Assembly: GCA_963978545.1 (NCBI GenBank)
Contig: OZ021723.1
Coordinates: forward strand, 96,357,002 to 96,421,001
Length of the DNA stretch: 64,000 nt
Reading direction: 5' to 3'
DNA from: Linyphia triangularis
Lineage: Eukaryota > Arthropoda > Arachnida > Araneae > Linyphiidae
The notes beneath the pieces were generated by a model. It worked only from the letters and a program-made list of their open reading frames with translations, was not told the DNA's origin and ran no database searches. Position 1 is the first letter of the stretch. Each line of letters begins with the position of its first letter. Shown here one piece after another: positions 23,206 through 36,527 of the stretch. A program made the translations under genes and the position numbers.

Positions 23206-26160
23206 GAAAGTTGTTTTGAGACGCATTTTTTTTTATTTATTCGTTTGTAAAAGCTGGTAATCCTCAATTTCACACAAAAGCAAGTAATTTGTTAGTATGT
23301 TTGACTTATTTTGAATAATTACTTATTTTTTAGCATATATTTGTATGTTTTTGTGCATACATATTTTTAATTACGAAATTTTTATGTTATTGTGGTAATT
23401 TACGTTACAGAAATTTTGAATTGCAAACCTAAATCTTTCTACAATATTTAATCATGATATTTATTGTCACTCTCAATTCAAAGAGTAGTATGTGATTGTA
23501 ATTATGTTGTCACTTGCGCCATTTTTTAAAATTTATTTTTTTATTTTTTATTAGAGCGACGATATGATTATTCACGCTAAAATATCCATTGACCGTATTT
23601 TACTAATTTAGAAGATAGCAAACGCAACAAAAAATATTTGATAGCTCCCAAAAAGCCACTAGACGTTGCAAAAAAAGTCCACCAAGTAAAATAATCAGTC
23701 AGAAAAAGTTGTGAAATATAATGTTTTAGACGTCTAGAACCTAATCTAATGTTTAGGTGTTAATGAACCTTTTTGAATAGCAAAAAAAGACCCTCACAAC
23801 TGTAAACCCATTTACCTAGAATCTTTTAAAACTACTAAAGAACTTTGTTTAAACGTTGCGTTTCAGTTACACAATATCAGCTGTCATGGCTAAAACTAAA
23901 TGAGATCGCAAAATGTGTCCGATTGTTAACGACGAAAAGCATTTCTTTCATTCAAATCTAACTATTCCCAACTAAATATAAGTTTCAAGTTTGTTGGGAA
24001 CTAAATATCCCTAACATATTTGAAGCGCATTATATCACACGAAAATTCGCAGCGTATATATGAAATAGAAGATACCAATATTTTGATAATGTGCCACTCA
24101 AAGTCGTATCATAATATTGCCTAACCACTCTAGCAACTAATATTTGCATGAATGCATATTCACGGTTTCCCAACTTATTGGTCAGTTTGCGCAGTACGAT
24201 TATACGAAAATTGTATTGTTCTTAACAGATAACAGAAATCTCCTTCTCTTTCATGAGCTTCAAGAATTAGTGATCTTCTAAACTGATTCAAATAAATGTT
24301 TACATAAACTTGAGTAACCTTATTAAAATTTATTGCAAAGTTGTTTGTTAGAACTTAATGAGGAGTTGAACATAATTCAAGAAGGAAAGACGAAATATGC
24401 ATGATCGGAACTGTCTGGAAAATATGTAAATTAGTTGCTTCTTATTGGAACTAACTAAAATGTAATTTTAAATCTCTATTTTTTTAATTTTTTTTTTAAG
24501 ATACGTGGATTGTTGTTCTTGCACTTTAAAAGCTTATTTATACCATCACTTTTCTTGAAATGAAAGAAGAGCTATTTGAATAGAAATCCATTGTTTTGGA
24601 AATGTTTGCAGAAAAATACTTAAAATATGACTTTAGTATATAACTCACTTCAGATTTAACTCTTTTTAAACAAAATGAAGACTCGTAATTTTTTACATGA
24701 GCAAACAAATCGTATACATCTAGTTCAATAATTGAAAAAAAAAATCTATATAGTTATAATAGAAAAATAATTTAAGAGCGTATACTTGAAAATATTCAAA
24801 ATATATGCATAAAGTAAACACTTTTTTAATATTTATTTTCGATTTTCATAAAAGCAATGTTATCTATATATTAGTTATATAAGGTACCAAAATGGAAAGG
24901 TTTTCAAAAATTATTGTTATTATTATTCAAATTTTATAGTAGGAAAATATACTATAGTAATAATCTATGAAATAAGTTTTTAAAATATATTGTTAACAAG
25001 TTTTCTAAGCTGAATTGCAGTCATAATTAATAAATTTAATTTCACTAACTGTCCATTGTAACTCAGGGTATCCGATAACATTGCTCCTACGATAAAAGCT
25101 AATGAATGGATTACCTTCATTAAATATAGACACATTTATTAATCCAATGTTAATAGGCTATAGTTTCATTGAAACATCTGCATTAACCGGTACTGCCTAG
25201 TATTGGTTATGAAAAGATGTTGACTATGAAGACTATGTTCGAAACTAATAAAAATAAAGCCATTGAACCTGTTATTGAAGACTTTACTGTTTATTGAAAT
25301 GGATTTGCATCATATTGCAAAATAAATACCTTTCATTTCAGTGAAATACATTTAGGGATATTATGTAGACTTACGTTACGCATAGTCTTATATAGTAAAC
25401 AACTAATGCAAATATAACTGTATAACAGCACATGGTACACAATTCGAATGATTGACATTAAAATCATTAATTTTCGCACAATTTTATATCATCACAAGTT
25501 TTACTTTCCTCTTGATTAATAAACCGCTTTTCAGAATCCTATAACTTTATACCTTTTTAGGGAATTATTAATATAATTTTTGGAAATCCCGTAAATTAAA
25601 ATTATATTTATTTTTTCTCAAAACATTAAGAAAGTGCTCAATAAAACGTATAAAATTGTTTTGTTTTAGACGGAAAAGGTTTCGTCCTGTAAGTCTGATG
25701 CTGCTTTATTTCATTACAAAAACTATTCCTGTCATATTTTATACTTCAGTCAGAATATTAGTATTATTAGTATATTTTAATTCTTCAAATACATAACCAA
25801 TTCCGGAACATCTTCGACTAAGTCTAACATCTATTCACTGTTAAATCTCAATCAAACAGCTTCACCTCATAAATACTTATCGTTTCACTTTCTCCTTTTA
25901 AATACCCCTTAAGCCAGAGTAAGAAACTATTTTCCAGAAACCATTAATACTTATTCCGTAATTTTGAGTGTCGTTGGAACGATAGAAGTTAACATATTTT
26001 TCAGTTTAACCAGTTGAAAATATTTATTTGTCAAATAATATTTTGATCGCACAAATGGCAAACTACTTTTGGGGACAATTAATATTTCCAAAAATAATAA
26101 AGGGGTTTGTTTATACACCGTAGTAATTTTTTTTTTTTTTTCAGTGGTCATTCAGAAACC

Positions 26161-26887
26161 TTAAGGGGAGTTGGTACCCACAAATTTATAGCAAATCAAT
26201 TTTGAGTTTAGTGTTGTTTATTAAAATTTGAATTTTTCCCTTGAAAATGATACCTCATTTAGAAGTAGTTTTAATAATTTTTGTAAGAAAAAATTTGAAA
26301 ATATAAGTGTAAGTAATGTTTTCTTTCAAATGCATTTTTCTCAAAACTACAATTTTCATTACTTATGAGCCTTTTTCTCAGAAACTGCCCAAGCTATATA
26401 GCTAAAATTTTTATCATATATTCCTTTTATGTATTTGTTTATATTGAAGTAAGATTTTGTTATTATTTTAAAAATATTTTTTTTCTGGATTATTTCGCCA
26501 AAAAAACCTTGTGATTTTTAACAAATTTGTGCGAGTTACACGATAATTCATTTAAAAAAAAAAATGTAAATGCATTACAATTAAAACACAACTTCAGTAG
26601 AATAACAAGTGTCTTCTAAATGCGATGAAAAAAGAATTGGGCTTCTATATCAAGTATTTTCTGAGCAAAAGGTACATGAGTAATGAAAAATGTCGTTTTG
26701 AGATAAACGCATTTTAAAAAAAGCTTACTTACACTAAATGTTAATAATTTTATCGTCCAAAAATTATTAAAAATACTTCTAAATGAGGTTTTATTAAATA
26801 TAAGGTATCATTTTAAAGGGAGGAATTAAAATTTTAATAAACTCTAAATAATTTTTTTATAAATTTTTGGGTACCAATTCCCCTTAA
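26161..26887. mobile_element. TTAA-flanked MITE with GGGGARTTGGTACCC ends (family A)
   Basis: The best-preserved copy of the family seen at 1-355 and 11077-11640. TTAA at 26161-26164 and 26884-26887 encloses TTAAGGGGAGTTGGTACCCA and its inverted copy GGGTACCAATTCCCCTTAA. The inner ends AAATTTATA / TATAAATTT also pair. The 727-bp element is noncoding and nearly the same length as families B and C. Confidence 0.8.
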
Positions 26888-27970
26888 TTGTTTGTACTTA
26901 TAAAAGTGTATAAATTGTCGACCACATAATTAAACTTAGATTAGTCGCGCAATTTCCAAACGACCCCCAGAAAGTTAATTTCTCAATGGATGGCAATCCA
27001 TGATCAAATATCTTACAATTTTTTTCAAGTTATTTTAAAAATATTTTTTAATTTTTACTTTATTGTGCTCAATAACGTTGCGTTTTTAATTAAAATATTC
27101 ACTTTTCCGCAGTAACAAATTTAGCTAATGATAGAATCTATTTAATTGATAAAATTCAAATTTAATAAGTTCAGTTGTTTTCACTTATTTTGATCATATT
27201 AGATTGCTTCCATCTCTTTCTTCCCTTGTCTGAAAAGAACAAAACGGAATCAAATTCGTCTCAAATCAATACCGATTCCTTCTGAAATTGATATATTTCT
27301 ATCACTCGTATAGATTGGCTTGCTTTCAATCAATCTAAAAGCTCTCCTGGGTCTATAAATGGGAGTGATTATGGGGAGTGATATGAGAAAGGATTTTATC
27401 AGCGTGGATTTTCTTTGTGCCTCAATATATGAGGCTTTGTTTGAAGTGAGAGCTTGGTTCTAAAATATTAATTTGAAAGATGACTGCGGATTTTTGTTTA
27501 TAATCGATTATATAATTTATCAAACTACACATAGGTATGGTTATAAGGTGACTTTACCAGAAAAGCAGCTACTAGGAACCACTCCAATAAATTATTTCGA
27601 ATGAATTTTTGATAGGTATTTGAATTTTATATGTATTTTATTGATTTGTTTGTTATGATGATGCAACACCTTTTTTTATCAATTAAATTTTGAATTTATA
27701 TAACCCAACTTTTTTACTATAATTAAGTGGCCTCTTTACATTTACTTTTAAAACATGTTTATTTTATTTGTATTTGTAAATTAATAAAATACTGTTTATT
27801 AAATATATTATATATTTAGAAAATGTAATTGCCACATAACTTGAATTTGCAGAGTTAAACATTTTTAAATGTGTCTAACAATAATGAAGGATGATGAAAA
27901 AGTTGCTTTATTTTCATGTTTGTGTGTAATTTGTTAAACGTCTGATCTTTACAAGGAAAAATTAAATCGT

Positions 27971-28013
<43 letters not shown>

Positions 28014-28047
28014 ATTACATATTCAAATGTTTCAAAATTTCATGCTT

Positions 28048-28160
28048 TAGTCACTTGCATTCACTATCTCTCATTGATTTCATGCATTCACTATCACTCC
28101 TTGATTTCATGCATTCACTATCACTCATTGATTTCATGCATTCACTATCACTCATTGATA
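28048..28160. repeat. Minisatellite, 27-bp unit, about four copies
   Basis: The unit TGCATTCACTATCACTCATT followed by GATTTCA repeats four times with one or two changes per copy. It explains the repeated SCIHYHSLI motif in the overlapping open frame, which is not a gene. Confidence 0.9.
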
Positions 28161-30929
28161 GTTTAAATGAGTGATTTAATTAGATGTCAAACCAAAGACA
28201 GTTTTAAGAAATTAGTTTACTTAATTTGGGGGAACATAATATTTTTAATAGCATTCATCTCATAAAAAAAACCATAGTTTCTTAACTAAACAGTGTTAAT
28301 ATTCTCAACAAACGCAAACGCTCTAATTTGAAAAAAAAAAAAAAAATATCACAGCCAATCAGCTCTCCACAATAGCCATAAATTTTGTTATTTTTTCAGC
28401 TGTTTTCTCTTTTTAAATCCTTAAAATTAACTTCGACTATGTTTCTTTGTTTACTTGTGGCAGACAAATCAGTAGAGAGCTAATAAACAAACTTGTATTC
28501 ATCCAATCAATCTAAAACTTGGCAGAGATTTACGTTGTCGATGACAATGCAAGATATCACATTTTAGTGTCTGTCAATAAAATGCCATTTTTTCTCACTT
28601 TCTATAACCACTTCAGACAATTAATTAATCCGCTTTCCGTCATTCAATCAATCTGAAACTTGAAAGATAGATTCGTTGTAAATTACAATGCATTCTATTT
28701 AGCTTTGGGGTCAAGTAAGGTTAGTTAATTTCAAGGAATCGATGGTTTTCTTCTTTCTTCATGGTTTATGTCAAACACTATAAAAACTTTATCTGAACTT
28801 AAAATCGCTTAAGTTACATTTGTACATACAAGTTGACAATACATAATAATCATTTATAGTTAAAATCTTTGTTTTAAGGCCTTTATTTCCTTGAACTTTC
28901 CAAAAAATAAAGTCCAAACGATTTTGTAATCAAACCCCGCAAAATAATTGCGAAATTTCTTGATTAGCACACATGTTTCCAACATCACTCCAACTTTTTC
29001 CTAAATAGTTTATTCTTGAAATAAAATTTGAAATGATGAAAAATTAATTTAATTAAAATGAACATAAAAAAATAAAAAAAATATGCACACTATTTGCAAT
29101 TTATTCTTGAAAATAAAATTTTAAATATTGAAAATAAATTTAATTAAATAGAACATTAAAAAGAAATATGAACACTATTTACAATTATTTACAGAAAAAT
29201 TAGTAACAATGCTTTGTCGACAATAAAAAAACATAAGTTTTTTTTACTACTTTTCTTAATCAAAACAGTTTTCGAAGAAGAATACTATAAGTATCATGAA
29301 AATTGATGATTTTAGTTTAAGCCAAGCATCATTTGTTACTGAAGATACGTTCTGGTTAAAACTTATTAAAGCGTTAATTATTTTCTAAATAATTGAATGT
29401 CATTATTTGGTTATTTTGCATTTACTAACGAATGTAAGGGTTCACAAGAAGTTTTGTTAGTCGTATTATTTTAAAACAAAATCGAATTTTTCGGAATGAA
29501 TTGTACTACCAAATTATGCATTTTCGCATAAAAGAAAAAAAATTGTATAATTTAACCTTATTGGTTGAAAGAATTTCAGAAAATTTATTAAAATAGTCCC
29601 ATCAAGGCACGCATATATTTATTATGTGCTTAAAGAAAAAGTTCCTCGCTTGGAACTTTGTTGAATGAAAGAAATTAAGAATTTGTATTTATAGTTTCTA
29701 TAAAAAGGTTGCGGTATGTCGATATTGAAAAAGATACTACAGAATGTGTTTCTCACTTAGACATACATTATGTAATATTAAAAAATATTTTAATCAACTC
29801 AATGTCCATTCCAGCACTTTGTCTATGTTCCCAAATAAAGCAGAATTCATTCTGCAGTACTATTCTATTAAATAAAATTTACCTTTTTTTAGTGATTGTG
29901 AAAAAAAAAAAAAAAAATAGGTACAAAAAAGTGAATTCCTATGAAAAATAAAGATAAGATTTTAGGTGTAAAAAGATGAACAACTAATTATAGTGTAAAG
30001 AGTTGAATGTGAAATTGGAATTTTTCTACTATAAATTTTACTAAACTAAAGAAGATTATTATTTTTTTTATATATATAAAAGACACATATAAGATTAGCT
30101 TACAATTAAATAAGCGCGATTAACATTTATGTGTTTTATTAGGATACATAGAGTTTTAAAATATACATATAAAAATGCGCATTCTTTAAATTCAATAATT
30201 TGTTGACTCGGTGACTGAATGTTTCCTTGTCTTTTCCCATGTTTTAGAATAAAAATTGCATAAAAATGCTAATTTTACGTTTCAAAGAAAAAGTCAATTA
30301 AGATGTCGAAATCAATAACTAGAAACTTTCCAAGCTAAAACTTGTAGCCTTAGTTCGATAATCCACTGAGGTGGGCCCAAAAACGCTTTTAATTAAAAAT
30401 GACTGATAGTTCCATGGTGGTCCATTATATGTCAACCTTAAATTAACGATATTTTAATTAAGATTGAAACGCATACTTTGATTTTTTAATTGATAACAAG
30501 AAACAAAAGAACATAAACACTGATTACTACTAGATGGTTGTGTTTAGAATTCACTTTGGTGTTGGAAATCAATATTTCAAGTTTTGATATATGTTTGGGA
30601 TGAATTGCTGCTCTTCCCTACATTTTCTAGATCATTTCAATTGGTATTTTCTATTTATATAGATTCTTAGAAGAACATAAGTGTATCAAAAAGAGTTGTT
30701 TACCTTCTTAAATGCTTTAGGACGCATTTTTAAGTCATCGCTTTGCACTGTTATACATTTGAATTTAACTTAATTTCTTAAATATTTGTTTACAATCGAT
30801 TCTTATAGAAGCAAATTCCATGCATTACTCTTAATATAATACTCACAATTCCAATGAATCTAGAGAGCTAGTTGCGCAGGTACTATTTATTATGGTTTAT
30901 ATCTTAAGGGGGTTGTTATGGCATGCATC

Positions 30930-31390
30930 TTAATTGATATTGTTGTGAATTTTCCGCAGAGGCAATGATGGCGCAGTTTTTACAAGATAAAAATATGTAT
31001 TCTCTCATCAATACATCCCAAAAGTTATTCGAAGAAAAGTGTAATCACTATCAAACTTCAACACAAGCTTCAATAAAAACAACTCAGAATTCAGCGATAA
31101 TTCAGGTCAGGCACACTCAAAGCGTTCAGCTTTCATTGGGTTCCGAAGTCAAACTGAAAACTTTCCCGATCTGTGGTCATATTTATACAGGCGCGTGAGA
31201 ACATTCTCGAAATATCCAGCCAATTCGTCGAAAAAGAAACATCTCGAAATTTTTCGAATTGCTTTAGGTATTGCCACCTTTTTCTAACCTGTATTATCGC
31301 TGTTAATAAATGAAATAAGATAAATTAATTACAATAGAATTTTAAAGTAATACGTCGCTATTTACAACTATTTACAGAAAATTTGAGTAA
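30930..31390. repeat. Interspersed repeat related to 9430-9790
   Basis: Shares TTTTCCGCAGAGGCAATGAT-like start, CGCAGTTTTTA, CACAAGCTTCAAT, TTGCCACCTTTTTCTAACCT and CGCTATTTACAACTATTTAC with the other copy in the same order. The 77-aa open frame at 30965 lies in it. The nature of the element is unknown; the shared ATTATCNCTGTTAATAAA block suggests a transcribed 3' end (inference). Confidence 0.55.
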
Positions 31391-34121
31391 CAATATCATC
31401 TCACTCAACACTATGGGGCACTTCCTACAAAAATGCTAATTTTACTGACGCCCCCTTTGGTTAGGAGTTACTGTATATACCATGAGGCAATGTCTTAGAA
31501 AGTGTCTGCGATACACCTCTAAAACTTTGAGGACATATGTATCGTTTTTGTCACTTTTTTAACACTTTCACACTACATCGAGTTTTGGTTGAAACATGTA
31601 TTCAAAGTCTCAATTCCAGTTCATTTACTTAAAATACAGGTTCTCCCTATTGCACCAAGATTAACTTCGCGTTTTAAACTAAGTACAAAAACATGCACTA
31701 ACATACTAATAAAATAAGTACTTTCTTCATCTATAAAAATCTTCAGAAGTACTAGCTTCGTATTAGTAGGCATTGAAAAAATATATTAGGGAAATGACTT
31801 ACTGTTTCAGTGCATTTTTTTTTAATCATTTTGTTGATAGATAAAACGATTTTTGGTCTTGTAGTCATTAAGTAAATGGTATAGAGATGGGAAGGTAAAT
31901 AGTTTTAACAAAACCTTTCACATTTATGAGAATAAAATTTAATTTTAAAATATGCGTGCTTGTTTAATTCTAAGTAAATATACGTTTTAGGATCTTTTCC
32001 AATTGCGGTATTTGCATAGAATTAAATGTAAATATTACTTAGTTTTAAATACATAGTTTTAAAAGAGCAACTTAAAATATCAAAGGCCATTCTTTATATC
32101 AATGGAAACAAATCGAAAGTAGGATACCTAAAATAAGAGGTACAATTTAATCCCTTTCCTGGCCAAAACTCTTAACTTCCAGGGTCATTTTCTGGTGGTA
32201 GAGCAATGAAGTATTCAAAAGATATATCGTTTAAACAATCAAATTAAAAAAATAATAATAATAACCAAATTCATCAAACTATTCAGGTTATAGGCCGATT
32301 GAAATATTTGGTTACAATCAGTAAAATTAGTAGAGGGATTAGAACACAATGACGGTGATTTTAAAAGTAAGTTTCCGAAAGGTTTTTTACTCAATATTTG
32401 AAACAAAATATTTAACGAAATAAAATCAATGAATGACTTGCCGGGGGAAAACTGCTGCGTTTCTTGATATACAGCAAAAATATTCTTTTGCACAAAAAGA
32501 TAGCAAGAAAGGTTGATAAATTTTATTAAAGTTTTTGTTTCGTAATCAAGTTAGTCTGATTAAAAATCAACGATGATCCGGTAATAAGTAAAGGAGAGCA
32601 TGTCAATATAAAATATATTTTTGAAAAACACAAATTTTTATTCACATTTCATTCGTCATCAGAATTTAATAATTTCAGCTTAACATTTTTGTAGAATTAT
32701 ATAGCTAAATAATTTGGAAAAAAAAAAAGCGCAACTTTAAATTAGTGCATTAAATATCTTTGAACGTAATATTATGAGTATATACTGTATACGCATTATT
32801 TTCAAAAGCCACATTTTATTAAGTTTTGAATTTTAAAGTAAATGAACTTTATTTTACGAAAGAAAATACGAATGTCATACTAATCTATTCCTAAACAAAT
32901 TACATTCATTCCTAAAAAATGCATATCGATTACACTAGTGATGATTGCAGGATGAAATTTTAAAAATGCTTCAAGATTAAACGCATTTGCTGGTCACGAT
33001 TCACATTTTCCTACAATGGCTACTAAAAATAAAACCTGCTTATATAATTGAAATAACTTTTAATTAAAATTTTTAATTCTAATAAACTTTGAAGTATTCA
33101 ACGCAATAATTTATTGTATGCTTATTAATTTCCTGGAAATAAATATATTTATAAGTCTTTTCAAACATTAAAGAAATAAATGTTACTACCAGTTATAAAA
33201 ATAATTGAAATGAAAAGGATTTTCTCCTTTATCTGAAGAAGTCTCGATCAATTTCCCAATCTCAATGTCAATTAAAATGAACGTAATACTTTATTTTAAG
33301 AAATTTATTCTACAAATGTCAGATTTTATATTTTTATTCCATTACGCAAGCGAAATTCAAAAGTAATTTGAGTAGTATTGGATCAAATTTTTGAAAGCTT
33401 TTACATTCAGAAATTATTTCTGAGATATAAGCGTTTTCATTTAAAATTCGGTTTAAAGAAAGAGATTAATCAATCAGAAGTACATTGAAGTTCATAAAAA
33501 AACTCTACTTACATATCATATTTATTTTCTTTCTTTAGCTAAAAATATAATCTTCAAAGATATTTTTAATAGAATATGCATGGAAACACTAGAAATTTAT
33601 AATCTTCGTTTTTATATTTTGCTATTGATTCGTAATGAAAGAGAATTTATAGTGCCATTAGTTTTACACAACTTTTATTAATAAAAATTGCAGTAATTAT
33701 TAATTACATGAAATGTTTTAGGCAACATTTTCTGTTTTCATTAAATTTTAGTCGCTGTATTTTGTCTATTCATTTTATGCCTTACATTTGAATCGCGGTT
33801 GTTTAAGAAACCCTATAAGTAATTTTTTTGTCGATATCAAGTTTTCGGTAAAAATCTATTCTTCATAGGTAGAAGCATCTTCTAGAAGTGAAAACCCGCG
33901 AAAAAATCATTCTACACAGAGTTGGTCCGAATGAAAATTTCTGTTTATTTGAGAAAGTCCATAGGTCAGTGACTTTTGGGTGTCTGGAATACATTCCGGC
34001 ATCGTTAGCATCGAGCAGATGCCCATAGTTTCGCTTTCACTATCAGCGCAGGTTTTTCGGTGTATATTCATCATACGTGTTTTGTCATTTCCTTAGTTTG
34101 ACTTTTGCTTTGTGAGTCTTG

Positions 34122-34290
34122 GTTGGTTGTTTTCAGATTATCTGGCGCCGTCAGCAACACGAGGGCTATAATGCGCCGAAACGTTCGTCATTAGACAAGC
34201 CAACATACATTTACAAACACCCATGCTAACACGGGACTCGAACCCGCAACCTCGCGGTCTTGAAGCTCGCACGCTAACTGTTTGGTTGGC
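34122..34290 (-). mobile_element. tRNA-derived SINE, with 14-bp target duplication
   Basis: CTTTGTGAGTCTTG occurs exactly at 34108-34121 and 34291-34304 and brackets a 169-bp insert. Read on the minus strand, the insert starts with a tRNA-like head carrying an A-box-like TTAGCGTGCGAGC and a B box GGTTCGAGTCC, spaced as in tRNA genes. The tail has CGTTTCGGCGCATTATAGCC and ends GAAAACAACCAACC. It is not a functional tRNA gene, since the cloverleaf does not close. Confidence 0.85.
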
Positions 34291-34459
34291 CTTTGTGAGT
34301 CTTGATATTTGTCCATTTTATCGTATAGTGCGGTGTTTGTTAAAGGATTCTAGTTTCGAAATAAATGGTAAAACAAAAGTGAGGACTTAAAGAAAATGCG
34401 CTCCATCCATACACGAAGAACTTAAGGTTTACATATACAATTGAGATGATTTTCTTTAA

Positions 34460-35095
34460 TTTTTAGGTTATAATTTCAAACTTTTTAGTAGTATATCAGA
34501 ATTAAAAATGATACATTTTTATATATAAATTTTTTTTTCCCGTCAATTTTTTAATCAGCTAATTGTAATTAAAGGGACTAAGTAAGACATTATTAGAACA
34601 TACATATACAAACTTGTAACTAACTTAGAGATATTATTTTTATTGCAAATAAAATATATTATATTGACGCATGTTCCTATGGAGAATTTTGAATTTGACT
34701 TCAATATTTATTTAATTATAAGTTTTTAAGTAAAAAGTTTTAAAAAATACACAGTTTTTAACAAAAAATTAAGATTAAAATATGCATACAAATGTATTTA
34801 TAACAATATATATTAGATTCTCCATAGAAAACACATTCACAACTATTGTCTACAAAACAAATTATAATATTTAAATAAAACCATTTATTATGAAGTTATG
34901 ACCGTTGGCGTAAAGTCATAACATCAAAATGTCATTCTTCAGAAAACGCGTTTAAAGTTTACTACTCTAATGAACGTGATACAAAACAGTTTTACAAAAC
35001 CTAGTGTAATTTAAAAAGTAATTTGAGTCTCAGAAATAAAATGGTATCATTTTAATGGTAATGAATTCAAGAATATTTATAAAAAAAAAAAAGAA
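34460..35095. repeat. Interspersed repeat (family R), inverted relative at 56630-57240
   Basis: Blocks such as ATTTAAAAAGTAATTTGAGT, CTCAGAAATAAAATGGTATC and AACTATTGTCTACAAAACAA recur in reverse complement and in reverse order at 56630-57240. Neither copy codes for protein, and no terminal repeats were recognised. Confidence 0.7.
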
Positions 35096-35341
35096 ACGCA
35101 GACTTGAATCAAATTTCGCGATTCCTAATGTATATGTATAGCTTAACAACGACTGCTTCAAGCTACATATACTAATATTTAAATGTTTTTATTATAAAAA
35201 ACAATGCTTTCCATGGAGTCATACAGTTTCAAAGGATAAGAAAACCGCTTTTAAAATCTCGCAGTTCATGCATATTTCACACTCTTTCGATCATAAGAAC
35301 GTTGTAATCTCCAAACCTTGTATTCATCAATCTCCAAACCT

Positions 35342-35531
35342 TGTCAAATAACGTGCACTCAGTCTCGTAAAGCAACGTGTTTATTGTAACAGAGTAACGA
35401 CGACACAGGTAACGAACACGAAACAAGTATTTAAATAGGAATATAATACAGTGACGGTTACAGTTAAGTATGAAGTAGGAGTCACTATTACGACACAGTT
35501 ATTTATATGCTGTGATGTCATATACATGACA
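35342..35531 (-). repeat. 3' LTR of the Mag-like Gypsy element
   Basis: On the plus strand it begins TGTCAAATAACGTGCACTCA and ends ATACATGACA, and it matches 40993-41185. The host flank just outside holds a small direct repeat: TCTCCAAACCTTGT occurs twice, and the second copy runs into the LTR. Confidence 0.9.
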
Positions 35532-35546
35532 TCCCCTTTTTTTTTT
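35532..35546 (-). other. Polypurine tract of the Mag-like element
   Basis: On the minus strand AAAAAAAAAAGGGGA directly precedes the 3' LTR. Confidence 0.75.
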
Positions 35547-35621
35547 AAATGAAAGTTTAAATTAATTTATACTACTTAAATACGTCACAAATACCAAATT
35601 AGCAGATTAAATCTTAACATT

Positions 35622-36443
35622 CTAAAATCCCAATCTATCAGGTTTTTTAACTACTCTACCACTGCGAGTAACATAAGCATTGTTATTATTTACTTTAGGT
35701 CTATCACCAGGTATAGCAGGACTAGAACCCGGATCACAATTTCCAGAATTAACATCACTAGAAGTTGATAAATTAGTATTAACATTTGGAGATCTGGTAG
35801 AACTAGCGTCTTCCTTTAACACAATGTCTTTAGACACACCACTATCGACTGTATTGTTCGTTGAAGGAGATCCTGTAGTCGATTTAGAAGAATCAGCAGT
35901 AGTGTCTGGGCGTAGAAACCAAGAGTTTCTGCGGTAAGTCGAACCATCAGATGTTTGAACTATGAATGACCTATCCGTAGGACCTGGAGATATTATTTGA
36001 GCAGGCTTCCAATTTCTCCTCTTCACACGCAAAAGCACTTTCTGTCCAACTGATAAAGGTGGTTGAACTTTAGTTCTTCTATCTCTATACTGCTTGTCAT
36101 TTCTTTTAGCTTGAAGGTTGAAGTGAACTTTTTTAATGAGTTGTGGTTTCAACAATTTTTTAGCAGTTGGAATTGTTCCTCGAGTTCTTCTTCCCATTAA
36201 TCCCTGTGCAGGAGATCCCAAGTTTCCTCTTGGAGTGTTTCTTTGATTCAATAGTGCTAAATGCACATCCGAATTATCAGCACTACACTTAGAAATCAAG
36301 TTCTTGGCCTCTTGCACATATCTTTCTACAAAACCATTGGATCTCTTGTGGTAAGGACTCGAACTCTTAATCGAGAACTTCCATTCTTCGGAAAATCTTC
36401 TCATTTCTTTGGAAATCAACTGCGTACCTTCATCACACATCAT
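35622..36443 (-). pseudogene. Integrase core C-terminal part, Mag-like element
   Basis: The open stretch begins inside the catalytic core at MMCDEGTQLISKEM, which has the second catalytic Asp in C-D-E-G. It continues through SSPYHKRSNGFVERYVQEAK, which supplies the catalytic Glu. A C-terminal domain follows (GQKVLLRVKRRNWKPAQI) and then a Ser/Thr/Asn-rich tail ending VTRSGRVVKKPDRLGF, a common ending of Mag-type elements. It is in the same frame as 36528-36719, separated by a TAA (36477-36479) and a TGA (36528-36530). Confidence 0.85.
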
Positions 36444-36527
36444 AATTTCAGGAACTCCATGCAGTGAAAACCATTTTTAAATGCATTTATCAGACTTGCG
36501 GACGACATGTTTGACAAAATACAAAAG

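Larger units (their letters stand above)
20833..26160. other. AT-rich intron with local tandem repeats
   Basis: No gene or long element recognised. A T run lies at 21147-21168. A diverged tandem duplication of about 140 bp occupies 22490-22770 (GGAAATGATCCC / AGAAATGATCCC blocks). Repeats of TAATAATGATT and related 10-14 bp units lie at 23095-23205. The open frames are short and unsupported. Confidence 0.5.
26888..34121. other. AT-rich intron with simple repeats and an old repeat copy
   Basis: No gene found. It includes a T run at 27972-28009, a 27-bp minisatellite at 28048-28160, and the repeat relative at about 30930-31390. The 84-aa reverse frame at 32239-32493 has no recognisable domain and lies in AT-rich sequence, so I do not call it. 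Confidence 0.5.

Noticed and set aside
32239..32493. 84-aa reverse open frame
   Set aside because: AT-rich, no domain, no splice or conservation evidence; length is within chance expectation for such a long window.
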